64,000 nt of DNA from Clostridium tyrobutyricum DSM 2637 = ATCC 25755 = JCM 11008 (lineage in GTDB: Bacteria; Bacillota; Clostridia; Clostridiales; Clostridiaceae): assembly GCF_000359585.1 (NCBI RefSeq), contig NZ_APMH01000002.1, positions 124,001 through 188,000 of the forward strand, written 5' to 3'. How positions within the stretch are numbered: the first letter of the stretch is position 1; every line of letters starts with the position of its first letter. Both the position numbers and the translations under genes were made by a program. A model generated the notes under the pieces. That model did not search any database, was not told the origin of the DNA, and saw nothing but the letters and a program-made list of their open reading frames with translations. This document shows, in pieces, positions 8,588 to 17,926 of this stretch.

Positions 8588-9775
8588 TTATTTATAAATT
8601 GCCTGGATAGGATCCAAATTTGCAGCTCTATATGCAGGAATTATTCCAAAGATTATTCCAATTATTATAGATGTAGCTGACGACCCTGCTAAAATACTTA
8701 AAGTTATAACTGGTTTAAATGGTAAAAATATTCCTGCAATAGACGCTATTAAACATCCTGCAAAAATACCGATTATTCCACCTATTACAGTAATAAATAT
8801 GGACTCAATCAAGAACTGGCTTAGTATTGCACCTGGCTTGGCACCTATAGCTCTTCTAATACCAATTTCTCTACGTCTTTCAGTAACGGAAACATACATT
8901 ATATTCATAACCCCAATTCCACCTACAAATAATGATATTCCGGAAACTACTGCTATAAAACCCGTTACCGAACTTATTATTTTTTCAAAAGTCTTGGAAA
9001 TAGCATTAGGATCTCCTTGTGTATAGGTTCCCTTTACATCTGGATGTAAAGCTTCCAATTCCTTTTTTACTTCTTTGAATACATTTTTAGGATCATATCC
9101 CTGTATAAGTTTTACATCTATAGAGTTAATGGATGTATCATCCTCTAAAATATCTCTTGCAAAACCCGGTACATAATCTTTTGTCATTGATAATACACTT
9201 GAATCCTGATTTTGAATTCCTATAACCTTGAAAAACTCACCTTTTACTTTAATCCCTTTTCCAATAGAATCTTTCAGATCATTTCCAAATAAAGCCTTTG
9301 CATGCTCATCTGTAAGTATGATAACATAATTTTTAAAATCACTATCCTCTTTAGTAATATTTTTTCCATACATCAAGTTCAAGTTATCATTATTGTATTT
9401 ATCTATGTTCAGATAAGTCTGTTTATCAAAAAATACTGCATTTTGATTTACTCCGATCAAGTTTTCCAATCCATTACTGCTTTTACTAACTTTCTCTACA
9501 CCATCAACATTCTTCAATTTTTGAAAGTCCTTATAATCGAATGGATTTACTACAGATGGACTTCTTTCATCTTTTGGTTCAAAATTAACAGTAATAGTAT
9601 TGGCATCTACATCACTGGTTGACTTATTTACCTGGGCTTTTAATCCCGCTCCAATAGAAAGTATTACAACTACAGAACTTATTCCAATAATTATACCTAT
9701 CATAGTTAAAAACACTCTGAGCTTATGTGTACGCAAGCTCAAGACTGCACTGTTTATAAGCTCCAGAAAACTCAT
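8588..9775 (-). CDS. MacB-like ABC transporter permease (FtsX domain)
   Basis: The 395-residue permease of a tripartite-type efflux system. One membrane segment near the N-terminus (~18-40) precedes a large extracellular MacB periplasmic-core-like domain (~45-265), and three segments follow in the FtsX domain (about 270-295, 322-350 and 358-385). The block ERRREIGIRRAIGA before the third segment is the conserved cytoplasmic loop of this family. Its ATG overlaps the ATPase stop (ATGA), so translation is coupled. In Gram-positives such permeases often export peptides, antibiotics or lipids; specificity is unknown here. Confidence 0.92.
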   Translation of the reverse strand: MSFLELINSAVLSLRTHKLRVFLTMIGIIIGISSVVVILSIGAGLKAQVNKSTSDVDANTITVNFEPKDERSPSVVNPFDYKDFQKLKNVDGVEKVSKSSNGLENLIGVNQNAVFFDKQTYLNIDKYNNDNLNLMYGKNITKEDSDFKNYVIILTDEHAKALFGNDLKDSIGKGIKVKGEFFKVIGIQNQDSSVLSMTKDYVPGFARDILEDDTSINSIDVKLIQGYDPKNVFKEVKKELEALHPDVKGTYTQGDPNAISKTFEKIISSVTGFIAVVSGISLFVGGIGVMNIMYVSVTERRREIGIRRAIGAKPGAILSQFLIESIFITVIGGIIGIFAGCLIASIAGIFLPFKPVITLSILAGSSATSIIIGIIFGIIPAYRAANLDPIQAIYK

Positions 9776-10461
9776 ATATTATCCTCCTCAGAAAAGACCC
9801 CATCTTTAAGATAAACACAATGAGTAGCATACCTTTTAAGGTCATTATCATGGGTTACCATTACAATGGTTTTATTTTGATTATTTAGTTTAACCAACAA
9901 GTCAACAATTTTCAATCCAGTTTTCCAATCCAAAGCACCTGTCGGCTCATCAGCAAGAATAAGTTCTGCCTTTGTAACAAGTGCTCTGGCGATTGAAACA
10001 CGCTGTTGTTGCCCTCCTGATAATTCATGGGGATAATTATTCAACTTTTCTTCTAATTCAACGTCCTTAAGACTCTGTTTTACCATTTCCACTCTTTGAC
10101 TCTTACTGTATCCTCCATGATATAAAAGTGGCAATTCAACATTTTGTGCTATGGTCAAAGATTCAATCAAATAAAACTGCTGAAATATAAAACCAATATG
10201 ACTATTTCTAAATGAACACTTTTCTACCTCATTCATCTTAGTAACGTCTTTGCCATTAAATATGTAGCTTCCTTCATTAAATTTATCTAAAAAACCTAAA
10301 ATATTTAATAATGTAGTTTTACCGCTCCCAGATTTTCCTGTTATGACTACAAAAGATCCTTTTTCTACATTAAAATCAAGACTTTTCAATACATTATATC
10401 GATTTTTATCTTGTTCATACCATTTAGATAATCCTTTAATTTCCAGTAGCTGTTGTACCAA
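9772..10461 (-). CDS. ABC transporter ATPase, MacB/LolD-like
   Basis: A 229-residue nucleotide-binding subunit that powers the permease downstream. Walker A is GKSGSGKT (43-49), the Q-loop sits in FIFQQFYL, the signature is LSGGQQQR (147-154), Walker B with catalytic Glu is LILADE (167-172) followed by PTGALD, and the switch His is in MVTHDND. ADEPTGALD is characteristic of the MacB/LolD/FtsE branch. The likely start is TTG, six bases after AAGGGG, so the gene overlaps the end of the membrane-fusion gene by 26 bases. Confidence 0.95.
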   Translation of the reverse strand: MVQQLLEIKGLSKWYEQDKNRYNVLKSLDFNVEKGSFVVITGKSGSGKTTLLNILGFLDKFNEGSYIFNGKDVTKMNEVEKCSFRNSHIGFIFQQFYLIESLTIAQNVELPLLYHGGYSKSQRVEMVKQSLKDVELEEKLNNYPHELSGGQQQRVSIARALVTKAELILADEPTGALDWKTGLKIVDLLVKLNNQNKTIVMVTHDNDLKRYATHCVYLKDGVFSEEDNI

Positions 10462-11515
10462 AAGTGTCCCCTTCTTTCATTCCAGCTGACGCTTTCTTAA
10501 TAATCTTGTCTCCAAAATTCAAACCACTTCTTACCTGCATATATGAGGAATCATATTCGTCTAAATCAACTGGGGCTCTTTTGAGTTTGTTGTTTTTTAT
10601 ACGCCAAACATATTTATTGCCATTATGATCGAATACTGCAGACTTTGGAATTTTAGGCAGTTCACTTTCATCAACAGTAGTCGCTTCAACATGAAATCCT
10701 GAATATATGTCATTTTGATTATCTATATTGATGTATACAGGATAATTGGATACGCCGGATGATGACTGTGCTAAAGCCGTAGATGTCGCATCTGCTCCAA
10801 CTTGTGTTCCTTGTACAGGCTCTGTTCCAATAGATGCAATCTTGCCTGTAAATTGCTTGTTTGTGCCATAAGTACTTATTTGAACTTTTTGATTTTTCCT
10901 AAGTTTTAAAACATCCTTTTCACTTACATTGGCTACTACCTGCATTTTGGGATTGATGAGTGACAGGACAACCTTACTTGAAACACCATTTGATCCACTG
11001 TTTGAATCAGTATTTGACGGTCTGGAAACAACTCCATCAAAAGGTGCCAAAATATCAGTATATCTTTTATCCTTTATGCTATCCATTTGCTGCTGTATAC
11101 TTGACTTTTGTGTATTATTTGATGACATCTGAACATTTTTTGAATCATTTGTAATCATACTTGATTGTGAATCTAAATCCTTCAATTGTTGTTCAAGATT
11201 GTCATACTGTTCAATTATCTGTTCATTTTTATAATTAAATAGTGTTTGTCCCTCTTTTACACTTTGTTTGTCACTTACGTCTATTTTGTCAACAGTCCCA
11301 TTAACATCATTTTCTACAAAATCCACTTTATTTGAGTACTGGACTTGTCCATCTAAAAATATAGTTTGTCTTTCTGGAATAGTATATGTCTCATTTACTA
11401 GATTACTTTCAGCTTTCTTTTTCTTATTGTGCTGTACGTTAAATATTAAAGCCACTATTACACAAACTATAACGATAACAGGAACTATAACAAATAACTT
11501 TTTTTTATCTTTCAT
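10436..11515 (-). CDS. membrane-fusion (MacA/HlyD-type) efflux adaptor
   Basis: A 359-residue adaptor protein anchored by one N-terminal membrane helix (residues ~7-25). A lipoyl-like half motif (GTVDKIDVSDKQSVKEGQ) precedes a short coiled-coil region rich in Gln and Asp (~105-150), then the second half motif (ILAPFDGVVS) and a beta-barrel domain with VSEKDVLKLRKNQKVQI. The hairpin is much shorter than in Gram-negative MacA, as expected without an outer membrane. It belongs with the ATPase and permease in one operon (overlapping frames) and presumably couples substrate capture to the permease. Confidence 0.88.
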   Translation of the reverse strand: MKDKKKLFVIVPVIVIVCVIVALIFNVQHNKKKKAESNLVNETYTIPERQTIFLDGQVQYSNKVDFVENDVNGTVDKIDVSDKQSVKEGQTLFNYKNEQIIEQYDNLEQQLKDLDSQSSMITNDSKNVQMSSNNTQKSSIQQQMDSIKDKRYTDILAPFDGVVSRPSNTDSNSGSNGVSSKVVLSLINPKMQVVANVSEKDVLKLRKNQKVQISTYGTNKQFTGKIASIGTEPVQGTQVGADATSTALAQSSSGVSNYPVYINIDNQNDIYSGFHVEATTVDESELPKIPKSAVFDHNGNKYVWRIKNNKLKRAPVDLDEYDSSYMQVRSGLNFGDKIIKKASAGMKEGDTFGTTATGN

Positions 11516-11540
11516 ATGTGCCTCCTAAATACTATATATA

Positions 11541-12110
11541 CTAATGTAATTTTATAAAATATTTAATAACAGGAATTATACTTATTATAAATATAATTAC
11601 AGGTAAAAATTTATGGACATTTTTGGTTTTTATATTTAATTTCAATGTCATATATATAAATATACTAACTAATGCAGATATAATCAAACTAAATATATTG
11701 GTAAATATACCACTTTGACCTCCCAATAGGCTATAAATTGATGTAATTATATAACTCAATATATATGGTACAACATAGCTTGTATATAATAGTTTTTTAA
11801 CTATTTTCTTATTATAGGTCTTCTTCTCAATTTTATTACATGTAATATATACTACGAAATATACTATATTTACATATATAATAGTACCTATTATTCCTCC
11901 TACAACACTAAACGAAAATATAAACCATTTACTAAAATGGACCATGCCTATTACCTTATCAATATCTTTGTTTGAAACAACAAAAACTCCTACGTAAGTA
12001 CCTAAAGCCAAAAAAATTAAAAATAACAGATACATAAATTTCATGGATATATCTTTATCTCTAGAAAAGTATTTCCGCGGTGATTGTATCAATTCAATTA
12101 AGTCATTCAC
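11541..12110 (-). CDS. Yip1-like integral membrane protein
   Basis: A 189-residue protein with five hydrophobic segments (about 26-47, 62-85, 92-112, 125-155 and 165-185). The opening (LIELIQSPRKYFSRDK) and the membrane topology resemble bacterial YIP1-domain proteins, which is a pattern-based guess. It is the first gene of the efflux operon, 25 bases before the adaptor gene, as is common for Yip1-like genes in Firmicutes MacAB-type operons. The start is probably GTG, with AAAGGA about 11 bases upstream. The role is unknown; it may assist assembly of the transporter. Confidence 0.6.
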   Translation of the reverse strand: MNDLIELIQSPRKYFSRDKDISMKFMYLLFLIFLALGTYVGVFVVSNKDIDKVIGMVHFSKWFIFSFSVVGGIIGTIIYVNIVYFVVYITCNKIEKKTYNKKIVKKLLYTSYVVPYILSYIITSIYSLLGGQSGIFTNIFSLIISALVSIFIYMTLKLNIKTKNVHKFLPVIIFIISIIPVIKYFIKLH

Positions 12111-12202
12111 TAATAATCATTCCTTTACTAAATAAAATTTTATTCCAATTATATGTTAATATATAACTAATTAACTTTCAATATAAATATAAATATATGA
12201 CA

Positions 12203-12248
12203 AAAATCACCATAGCTTTACTAAAATTGAATAAAGCTACAGTGATTT
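12203..12248 (-). terminator. terminator of secA-prfB
   Basis: Hairpin AAATCACCATAGCTTTA paired with TAAAGCTACAGTGATTT, followed by a T-rich stretch on the minus strand, five bases beyond the prfB stop. Confidence 0.85.
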
Positions 12249-12252
12249 ATTG

Positions 12253-13360
12253 TCAATTGGCTTGTTGTTTCAAATAAGCAATTATAAAATTATCAATATT
12301 TCCATCCATTACTGAAGCTACATTACTGTTTTCCACACCAGTTCTGTGATCTTTAACCAGGCTGTAGGGATGAAATACATAGGACCTTATCTGACTGCCC
12401 CATCCCATATCCTTAAGTTCTCCTGTAAGATCCTCTACTTTTTCCTTATGAGCCCTTTCCTTTAGTTCTACAAGCTTTGCCTTTAACATTAACATGGCAG
12501 TTTCCCTGTTGTGATGCTGACTTCTTTCATTTTGGCACTGTACAACTATTCCTGTAGGTATATGTGTTATTCTTACAGCAGACTCGGTCTTGTTTACATG
12601 CTGCCCTCCTGCACCACTTGACCTATAGGTATCCACCTTTAAATCATCTGATTTTATATCTATATCTTGATTTTTGGTAAGTTCAGGCAGTACTTCTACA
12701 GAAGCAAAAGATGTCTGTCTTTTTCCATTTGCATTAAATGGGGATATTCTAACCAATCTATGAATGCCCTTCTCGGCTTTTAAATATCCATATGCAAATT
12801 CGCCCGTTATTTTAAGTGATACACTCTTTATACCAGCATCATCTGCAGACAGCATATCCAGAGTTTCAATTTTATATCCAGATTTTTCGGCCCATTTTGT
12901 ATACATCCTAAGCAGCATTTCTGTCCAATCCTGGGCATCTGTACCACCTACTCCTACATGAAGGTTTAATATAGCATTATTTTTATCATATTCTCCTGAT
13001 AAAAGTATCTCTATTTTAAGTTTATCAATAATATGTTCAATGTCTTCTACTTCAGACATTATTTCAGTGCATGCAGAGTTATCTTCTTCCTCTTCAGCAA
13101 GTTCAGCTAATACCTCTACATCATCCAATCTTTCCTTCAAACTGGTGTACATGTGGATTTTTTCATTTAACAGTCTTTCCTCAGAAGATATTTCCTGTGC
13201 TCTCTCAGGATCATCCCAAAAATTTGATTCCTGCATCTTCATTTGAAGCTCTTCTATTTTATTTTTACAGTTATCTAAGTCAAAGAGACTCCTTTACTTG
13301 AATTAATGATGTTCTTATTGATTTTATTTTCGATAAAGATTCTTCCAATTCCATTAGCAT
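12253..13360 (-). CDS. prfB: peptide chain release factor 2, with programmed +1 frameshift
   Basis: Release factor RF2, which recognises UGA and UAA. The main frame alone starts too late: an upstream frame starting at ATG 13360 encodes 26 residues (MLMELEESLSKIKSI...) and ends CTT-TGA-C at 13285-13279. A +1 shift at CTT moves into the main frame (DLDNCKNKIEELQ), giving 368 residues, the normal RF2 length. AAAGGAG lies three bases before the CTT as the frameshift-promoting Shine-Dalgarno. The stop-codon recognition tripeptide SPF (VRISPFNANG) and the catalytic GGQ (GAGGQHVNK) are present. The gene lies 16 bases downstream of secA, the usual order in Firmicutes. Autoregulation follows: scarce RF2 favours shifting. 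Confidence 0.96.
13279..13294 (-). promoter_or_regulatory. programmed +1 frameshift site in prfB
   Basis: AAGGAG-TCT-CTT-TGA-C on the minus strand. The in-frame UGA at 13282-13280 is bypassed by slippage at CTT; the upstream AAGGAG and the C after the stop match the conserved RF2 recoding signal. Confidence 0.95.
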
Positions 13361-13376
13361 ATATAAACAACCCCTT

Positions 13377-15935
13377 TTAATTACTAGCATTTCTTCCACA
13401 GCAATTTTTATATTTCTTTCCACTGCCGCATGGACAAGGATCATTTCTGCCTACTGTTTTTTCTTTTTTAATTGGCATTCTTCTAACCTTGTCATCTCCA
13501 ACTTGATTGGTATTTATATTTTTAGCAACTCTTTCTCTTTCCGGAGCCTTTTCTATTTTTACATGGAATAGATATTTGATAGTATCCATCTTAATATTAT
13601 AGATCATCTCATCAAACATCTCACTGCCTTCAAATTGATATGCCTGAGCTGGTTCCTGCTGTCTGTAAGCTCTAAGTCCTATAGCTCTCTTTAAATGTTC
13701 CATATCGTCTATATGATCCATCCATCTTGTATCAACAACTTTTAAAAGAATAACCCTTTCAATTTCCCTCATCTGTTCTGGAGTAAATTCTTCTTCTTTT
13801 TCTCTGTATATTTCATCTCCGAGCTTAATGTATTTATCTATTATCTCTTCATCTGAAATATTTGCTATATCATCAAATTTTACAGTATCCTTTGGAACAA
13901 AGATTTCTTCCATATAATCTATTAAATTCTTGATTTCATTTTCAAATTCTTCATCGTCCCCCGATATATGAGACTTTACAATTTGAATAACAAGATCCTC
14001 AAACATATTGTGAATCTGGTCCTTAAGATCTATGCCTTCAAGAACTTCACTTCGCTGTTTGTATATTATTTCTCTCTGTTTGTTTATTACATCATCATAC
14101 TGAAGCAGCGTCTTTCTTATATCAAAATTGTTTCCTTCTACTTTCTTCTGGGCATTTTCTATGGCATTGGTAACCATTTTACTTTCTATGGCTTCATCTT
14201 CTCCAAGTCCCAGTCTACCAACCACACTTTGAAGTCTGTCTGATCCAAATATTCTCATGAGATCATCTTCCAGTGAAACATAAAATCGTGATTCTCCCGG
14301 ATCTCCCTGACGTCCTGAACGTCCTCTCAGCTGATTGTCAATTCTTCTTGATTCATGTCTTTCTGTACCTATTATTTTTAATCCACCTAATTTTACAACA
14401 CCTGCACCAAGTTTTATATCTGTACCACGTCCTGCCATATTGGTAGCAATAGTTACAGTTCCTTGTTCACCGGCATGTGAAATTATATCAGCTTCTTTTT
14501 CATGGAATTTAGCATTCAACACTTGGTGAGGAACACCTTTTCTTTTCAACATGTCTGAAAGAAGTTCCGACTTTTCGATACTTACGGTACCTACAAGTAC
14601 AGGCTGACCTTTCTTGTAAGTTTCATATATTTCTTGCGCAATGGCTTTAAATTTTCCCTTTGCAGTCTTGTATATTAGATCCGATTGATCTTTCCTTATT
14701 AAAGGCTTATGGGTTGGTATTACTATTACATCCAAGCCATATATTTCCCTGAATTCGCCTTCTTCCGTTAGTGCAGTACCAGTCATACCTGAAAGTTTAT
14801 TGAATATTCTAAAATAATTCTGATATGTTATAGTAGCAAGAGTTTTTGACTCTCTTTCTACTTTAACTCCTTCCTTCGCTTCTATGGCCTGATGAAGTCC
14901 ATCACTATATCTTCTGCCTTCCATCATTCTACCTGTAAATTCATCTACTATAAGTACTTCACCATTTTTAACCATATAGTCTTTATCACGCTTCATAATA
15001 TAGTTGGCCTTCAATGCTTGAATTACATGATGTTGAAGTTCCATATTCTCTGCATCCGCATAATTTTTTAAATTAAAAAACTTTTCTGCCTTTGATATAC
15101 CTTGCTCTGTAAGCAATACTGCATTGGCCTTTTCATCTACAGTAAAGTCCCCCTTGTGTTTTACTTCACCAGTTTTCTCATCTGGAGTCTCTTCCTGCTT
15201 TTTTAAAGTCTTTGCAAAATGATCTGCCACTTTATAAAACTCAGTAGATTTTTCTCCTTCACCTGATATTATAAGCGGAGTTCTAGCTTCATCAATAAGT
15301 ATTGAATCCACTTCATCAACTATTGCAAAATTCAGTCCTCTCTGAACTCTCTCTTCTTTATACACAACCATGTTATCTCTTAAATAGTCAAATCCAAATT
15401 CACTATTTGTTCCATAAGTTATATCACATTTATATGCTTCCTGTCTTTGAGTTTGATCTAAGTCATGAAGTATAACTCCAACTTTAAGTCCCAGGAATTC
15501 ATATACAGGAGCCATAGAATCTCTATCTCTCTTTGCAAGATAATCATTTACAGTTATTATATGTACTCCCTTTCCTGTAAGAGAATTCAAATATGCAGGT
15601 GCAGTAGCTACAAGAGTTTTTCCTTCACCAGTTTTCATTTCAGCTATTCTTCCCTGATGCAATACAATTCCACCTATTAATTGCTCTTTGTAATGCTTTA
15701 ACCCTATAGTCCTATACGCGGCTTCCCTAACTACGGCAAAAGCTTCTGGAAGTATGGAATCCAGGCTTTCTCCATTTTTAATTCTTTCCTTGAATTCATC
15801 AGTTTTAACTCTAAGCTGATCATCTGTTAATTTCTGCATATCAGCATCTAACTTATCTATCTTTTCAGCAATAGGAATTACTCGCTTAACTTCTCTATTA
15901 CTATATGAACCAAAAAATTTTTGTAAAAGTTTCAT
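13377..15935 (-). CDS. secA: preprotein translocase ATPase SecA
   Basis: SecA, the cytoplasmic motor that drives preproteins through SecYEG; 852 residues from ATG 15935 (MKLLQKFFG), chosen because GTGAGG lies nine bases upstream. An in-frame GTG at 15950 overlaps that Shine-Dalgarno and is unlikely. Walker A is MKTGEGKT (~100-107), the DEAD box is DEVDS (~207), the second helicase domain carries [10 protein letters not shown] and [11 protein letters not shown], and the C-terminus is a zinc finger ([14 protein letters not shown]) that binds SecB-like partners or phospholipid. The full-length domain order is intact. It is upstream of prfB in one unit ending at 12203. Confidence 0.98.
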   Translation of the reverse strand: MKLLQKFFGSYSNREVKRVIPIAEKIDKLDADMQKLTDDQLRVKTDEFKERIKNGESLDSILPEAFAVVREAAYRTIGLKHYKEQLIGGIVLHQGRIAEMKTGEGKTLVATAPAYLNSLTGKGVHIITVNDYLAKRDRDSMAPVYEFLGLKVGVILHDLDQTQRQEAYKCDITYGTNSEFGFDYLRDNMVVYKEERVQRGLNFAIVDEVDSILIDEARTPLIISGEGEKSTEFYKVADHFAKTLKKQEETPDEKTGEVKHKGDFTVDEKANAVLLTEQGISKAEKFFNLKNYADAENMELQHHVIQALKANYIMKRDKDYMVKNGEVLIVDEFTGRMMEGRRYSDGLHQAIEAKEGVKVERESKTLATITYQNYFRIFNKLSGMTGTALTEEGEFREIYGLDVIVIPTHKPLIRKDQSDLIYKTAKGKFKAIAQEIYETYKKGQPVLVGTVSIEKSELLSDMLKRKGVPHQVLNAKFHEKEADIISHAGEQGTVTIATNMAGRGTDIKLGAGVVKLGGLKIIGTERHESRRIDNQLRGRSGRQGDPGESRFYVSLEDDLMRIFGSDRLQSVVGRLGLGEDEAIESKMVTNAIENAQKKVEGNNFDIRKTLLQYDDVINKQREIIYKQRSEVLEGIDLKDQIHNMFEDLVIQIVKSHISGDDEEFENEIKNLIDYMEEIFVPKDTVKFDDIANISDEEIIDKYIKLGDEIYREKEEEFTPEQMREIERVILLKVVDTRWMDHIDDMEHLKRAIGLRAYRQQEPAQAYQFEGSEMFDEMIYNIKMDTIKYLFHVKIEKAPERERVAKNINTNQVGDDKVRRMPIKKEKTVGRNDPCPCGSGKKYKNCCGRNASN

Positions 15936-16070
15936 TATTTTCATCCTCACATGTTATTTTATATAAAAGAATATATACCTTTTAATTATATCATCTACTC
16001 ATTACCTATTCAATAAATAAAGGTATAAATTTACTTTAACTTTACATATAATCACTTTATGATAATAAAT

Positions 16071-16098
16071 AAAAAGGAAGCTTTAAGAGCTCCCCTTT
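16071..16098 (-). terminator. terminator of hpf
   Basis: AAAGGGGAGCT and AGCTTCCTTTTT form a stem with a short loop and T-run on the minus strand, just past the hpf stop. Confidence 0.65.
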
Positions 16099-16110
16099 AT
16101 ATAGCTAATT

Positions 16111-16641
16111 CTAAAATTCAGGTTCTATAAGACCATAGTCTCCATCTTTTCTCCTGTATACCACATTGACTTCACCACTTCTAGCTTCCTGATATACAAA
16201 AAAGTTATGTCCCAATAATTCCATTTGGAGAACTGCCTCCTCTGGAGACATTGGCTTCACAGCAAATCTTTTAGTTCTTACTATTTTATGTTCTTCATCT
16301 TCTGTATCGTTTTGATCTGGTATAAATTGAAATTTCAATGAATCCGCAGAACGTTTTCTCTTCAAGAGCTTCGTTTTCTGTTTTCTTATCTGACCTTCCA
16401 ATTTATCTACAACTAGATCAATAGAAGTATACATATCATTATTTGATTCTTCGCCTCTAAGTATGACACCATTAAAAGGTATTGTAACTTCTACAATTTG
16501 ATTCTTTTTTTGTACGCTTAGTGTAACTTGTGCCTCTACATTAGGGTTGAAATACTTATCCAGTTTTGATAGTTTCTTGTTAACTGCATTCTTCAATGAA
16601 TCAGTTACCGAAATATTTTTGCCTTTTATAATTATTTTCAT
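16111..16641 (-). CDS. hpf: long-form ribosome hibernation promoting factor
   Basis: Also called RaiA/YvyD. It binds the 30S decoding region and dimerises ribosomes into inactive 100S particles in stationary phase. At 176 residues it is the long type: the N-terminal S30AE domain (1-~100, starting MKIIIKGKNISVTDSLKNAV) with basic KRKRSAD linker residues, and a C-terminal dimerisation domain (~120-176, with KPMSPEEAVLQMELLGHNFFVY and YRRKDGDYGLIEPE). The Shine-Dalgarno GAGAGGGG is well placed. Two perfect inverted repeats lie directly upstream and could control transcription or mRNA folding. The neighbouring raiA-type RNA fits the known association. Confidence 0.96.
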   Translation of the reverse strand: MKIIIKGKNISVTDSLKNAVNKKLSKLDKYFNPNVEAQVTLSVQKKNQIVEVTIPFNGVILRGEESNNDMYTSIDLVVDKLEGQIRKQKTKLLKRKRSADSLKFQFIPDQNDTEDEEHKIVRTKRFAVKPMSPEEAVLQMELLGHNFFVYQEARSGEVNVVYRRKDGDYGLIEPEF

Positions 16642-16664
16642 ATTTCCAGCCCCTCTCTTATTAC

Positions 16665-16690
16665 TCTATGTAAATTATAATTTACATAGA
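16665..16690. promoter_or_regulatory. 26-bp perfect palindrome upstream of hpf
   Basis: Arms TCTATGTAAATTA / TAATTTACATAGA with no spacer, 24 bases before the hpf start and next to its Shine-Dalgarno. It could be an operator or a 5'-UTR hairpin. Confidence 0.6.
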
Positions 16691-16723
16691 TATAACATAA
16701 TTTGAAACAATTATTATGTTATA
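16691..16723. promoter_or_regulatory. second inverted repeat upstream of hpf
   Basis: Perfect 11-bp arms TATAACATAAT / ATTATGTTATA separated by 11 bases, abutting the palindrome at 16665-16690. Confidence 0.55.
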
Positions 16724-16841
16724 TAGTTTATACTTATATATTAATACTATTTAATGTAAAATACAATAGATATTCAAGTAAACAATGGAAATCAGTATAT
16801 TAAAATTTTATGTGATATATTATATAATATACCATATAAAA

Positions 16842-16873
16842 ATCCCTTAAGTAGATGTCTCTACCTAAGGGAT
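16842..16873 (-). terminator. terminator of cspA
   Basis: Stem ATCCCTTAGGTAGA / TCTACTTAAGGGAT with a four-base loop and TTTTTA following on the minus strand. Confidence 0.85.
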
Positions 16874-16892
16874 AAAATATTCATCCTAATTA

Positions 16893-17090
16893 TTAAAGAA
16901 CAGTAATATTTTCTGCTTGTGGTCCTTTTTGTCCCTTACCTTCATCATAAGAAACTTTTTGACCTTCATCAAGTGATTTGTATCCATTTGAATTTATCTG
17001 AGAAAAGTGTGCAAAAATATCTTTTCCATCTTCTCCTGTAATAAATCCATATCCTTTTTCTCCATTAAACCATTTAACTGTACCTGTCAT
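16893..17090 (-). CDS. cspA: cold-shock protein (RNA chaperone)
   Basis: A 65-residue single cold-shock domain that binds single-stranded RNA/DNA. RNP1 is KGYGFITG (~12-19) and RNP2 is DIFAHFSQI (~24-32); the ending [10 protein letters not shown] is standard for Csp proteins. The start has GGAGG nine bases upstream. The best promoter lies ~150 bases before the start, so the mRNA has the long leader typical of cold-shock genes. It is monocistronic with its own terminator, between hpf and the raiA-type RNA. Confidence 0.97.
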   Translation of the reverse strand: MTGTVKWFNGEKGYGFITGEDGKDIFAHFSQINSNGYKSLDEGQKVSYDEGKGQKGPQAENITVL

Positions 17091-17243
17091 ATATAAGTAC
17101 CTCCAAAATTTTATTTCTTAAACTCTTTGTAATAACTATATCCACTAAATAAAATTTCGACATTAACATATATAATAAACATAAGTACACATTGAAATAT
17201 ATCCGCGTTTAAATTAATTACGATTCATTTAAGTTCTTTATAC

Positions 17244-17272
17244 AGTATAACATTTATAAATATATAAAGCAA
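17244..17272 (-). promoter_or_regulatory. probable cspA promoter
   Basis: TTGCTT (17267-17272) and TATACT (17244-17249) are 17 bases apart. The predicted start site near 17237 gives a leader of about 147 nt. Nothing else recognisable was seen in the ~350 bases between cspA and the small ORF at 17444. Confidence 0.5.
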
Positions 17273-17443
17273 ATTATCATCTCTAAAAGTTGCTGAATTG
17301 TTGTTTTATTATAAGCCTTTTAACTATTTTAAAGTGAATTTAATTTAAGAGCATGGATATAATATTAATAAATTCATGTTTTGCTCAATCTTAAAGTCAG
17401 TTTTTTATTTACATAAATAAATTATATATTAAGGGAGATTAAA

Positions 17444-17575
17444 ATGAAAAGTAAAATTAAATGCATTACTATTAGTACCATAACCATGGGAGTCTTGATT
17501 TGTACTCTTAATACAGTACTCAAAAAAAGAAAAGCAAGGAATAAAATATATAAACTTATTAATGACCTGTATTAA
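17444..17575 (+). CDS. 43-residue hypothetical membrane protein
   Basis: A short ORF supported by a strong AAGGGAG six bases before ATG. The product starts MKSKIK, has a hydrophobic stretch at about residues 7-26 (CITISTITMGVLICTLN) and a basic C-terminal half (KKRKARNKIYK), consistent with a single-pass membrane protein with a positive cytoplasmic tail. It is on the opposite strand to all neighbours, between cspA and the raiA-type RNA. I do not recognise a family. The coding potential is moderate: one clear Shine-Dalgarno and a sensible topology, but the length is small. Confidence 0.5.
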   Translation: MKSKIKCITISTITMGVLICTLNTVLKKRKARNKIYKLINDLY

Positions 17576-17629
17576 TACTAATACAAGTTATAATATTTTT
17601 AAAAATTATAGTATTTCAATTTATCTACG

Positions 17630-17920
17630 CCGGGAATAGGTCGGGAATTCTATAATTTCAAATGAATATAGCAGCCTATAAAAGACTGCTAAATAGCACC
17701 ACTGGTGCTCTTTCAAGCTAGCTGACCTGGTCTTTGACCCCACACTCGCCTGCTGGAACTTTTGCTACCCGGACTTAACCTCTCACTACTAATTCTCTCG
17801 CATCTTTGCGGCAGGACTTACTTCTAAACCGCACCATGCTCGTCAAACATTTTATTTGATTTACGTGGATCGCTTTGCCTGCGACTGGCATCGACTTTCA
17901 ACCACAGACCTAACTTAACA
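17630..17920 (-). ncRNA. raiA-motif structured RNA (putative)
   Basis: A ~290-base stretch without an ORF that is markedly more GC-rich than its surroundings. Minus-strand helices include GAGCAT...ATGC with an inner GCGG/CCGC (17829-17842 with 17797-17811), TCAAA/TTTGA (17843-17859), the tight hairpin GCACCAGTGGTGC (17696-17708) and AGCAG/CTGCT (17670-17690). The raiA motif is a large conserved RNA of Firmicutes and Actinobacteria named for lying beside raiA (hpf), and in Clostridium acetobutylicum its disruption affects sporulation and aggregation. Position between comFC and hpf, GC content and structure all fit. The ends and strand are approximate; strand is chosen from hpf and comFC orientation. 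Confidence 0.72.
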
Positions 17921-17926
17921 TATTAA

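Noticed and set aside
17600-17926. RNase P RNA or tmRNA as the identity of the GC-rich RNA
   Set aside because: The RNase P core GAGGAAAGTCC and the tmRNA ends with a CCA and tag frame are missing; the GTCCGGG here is a partial resemblance only.
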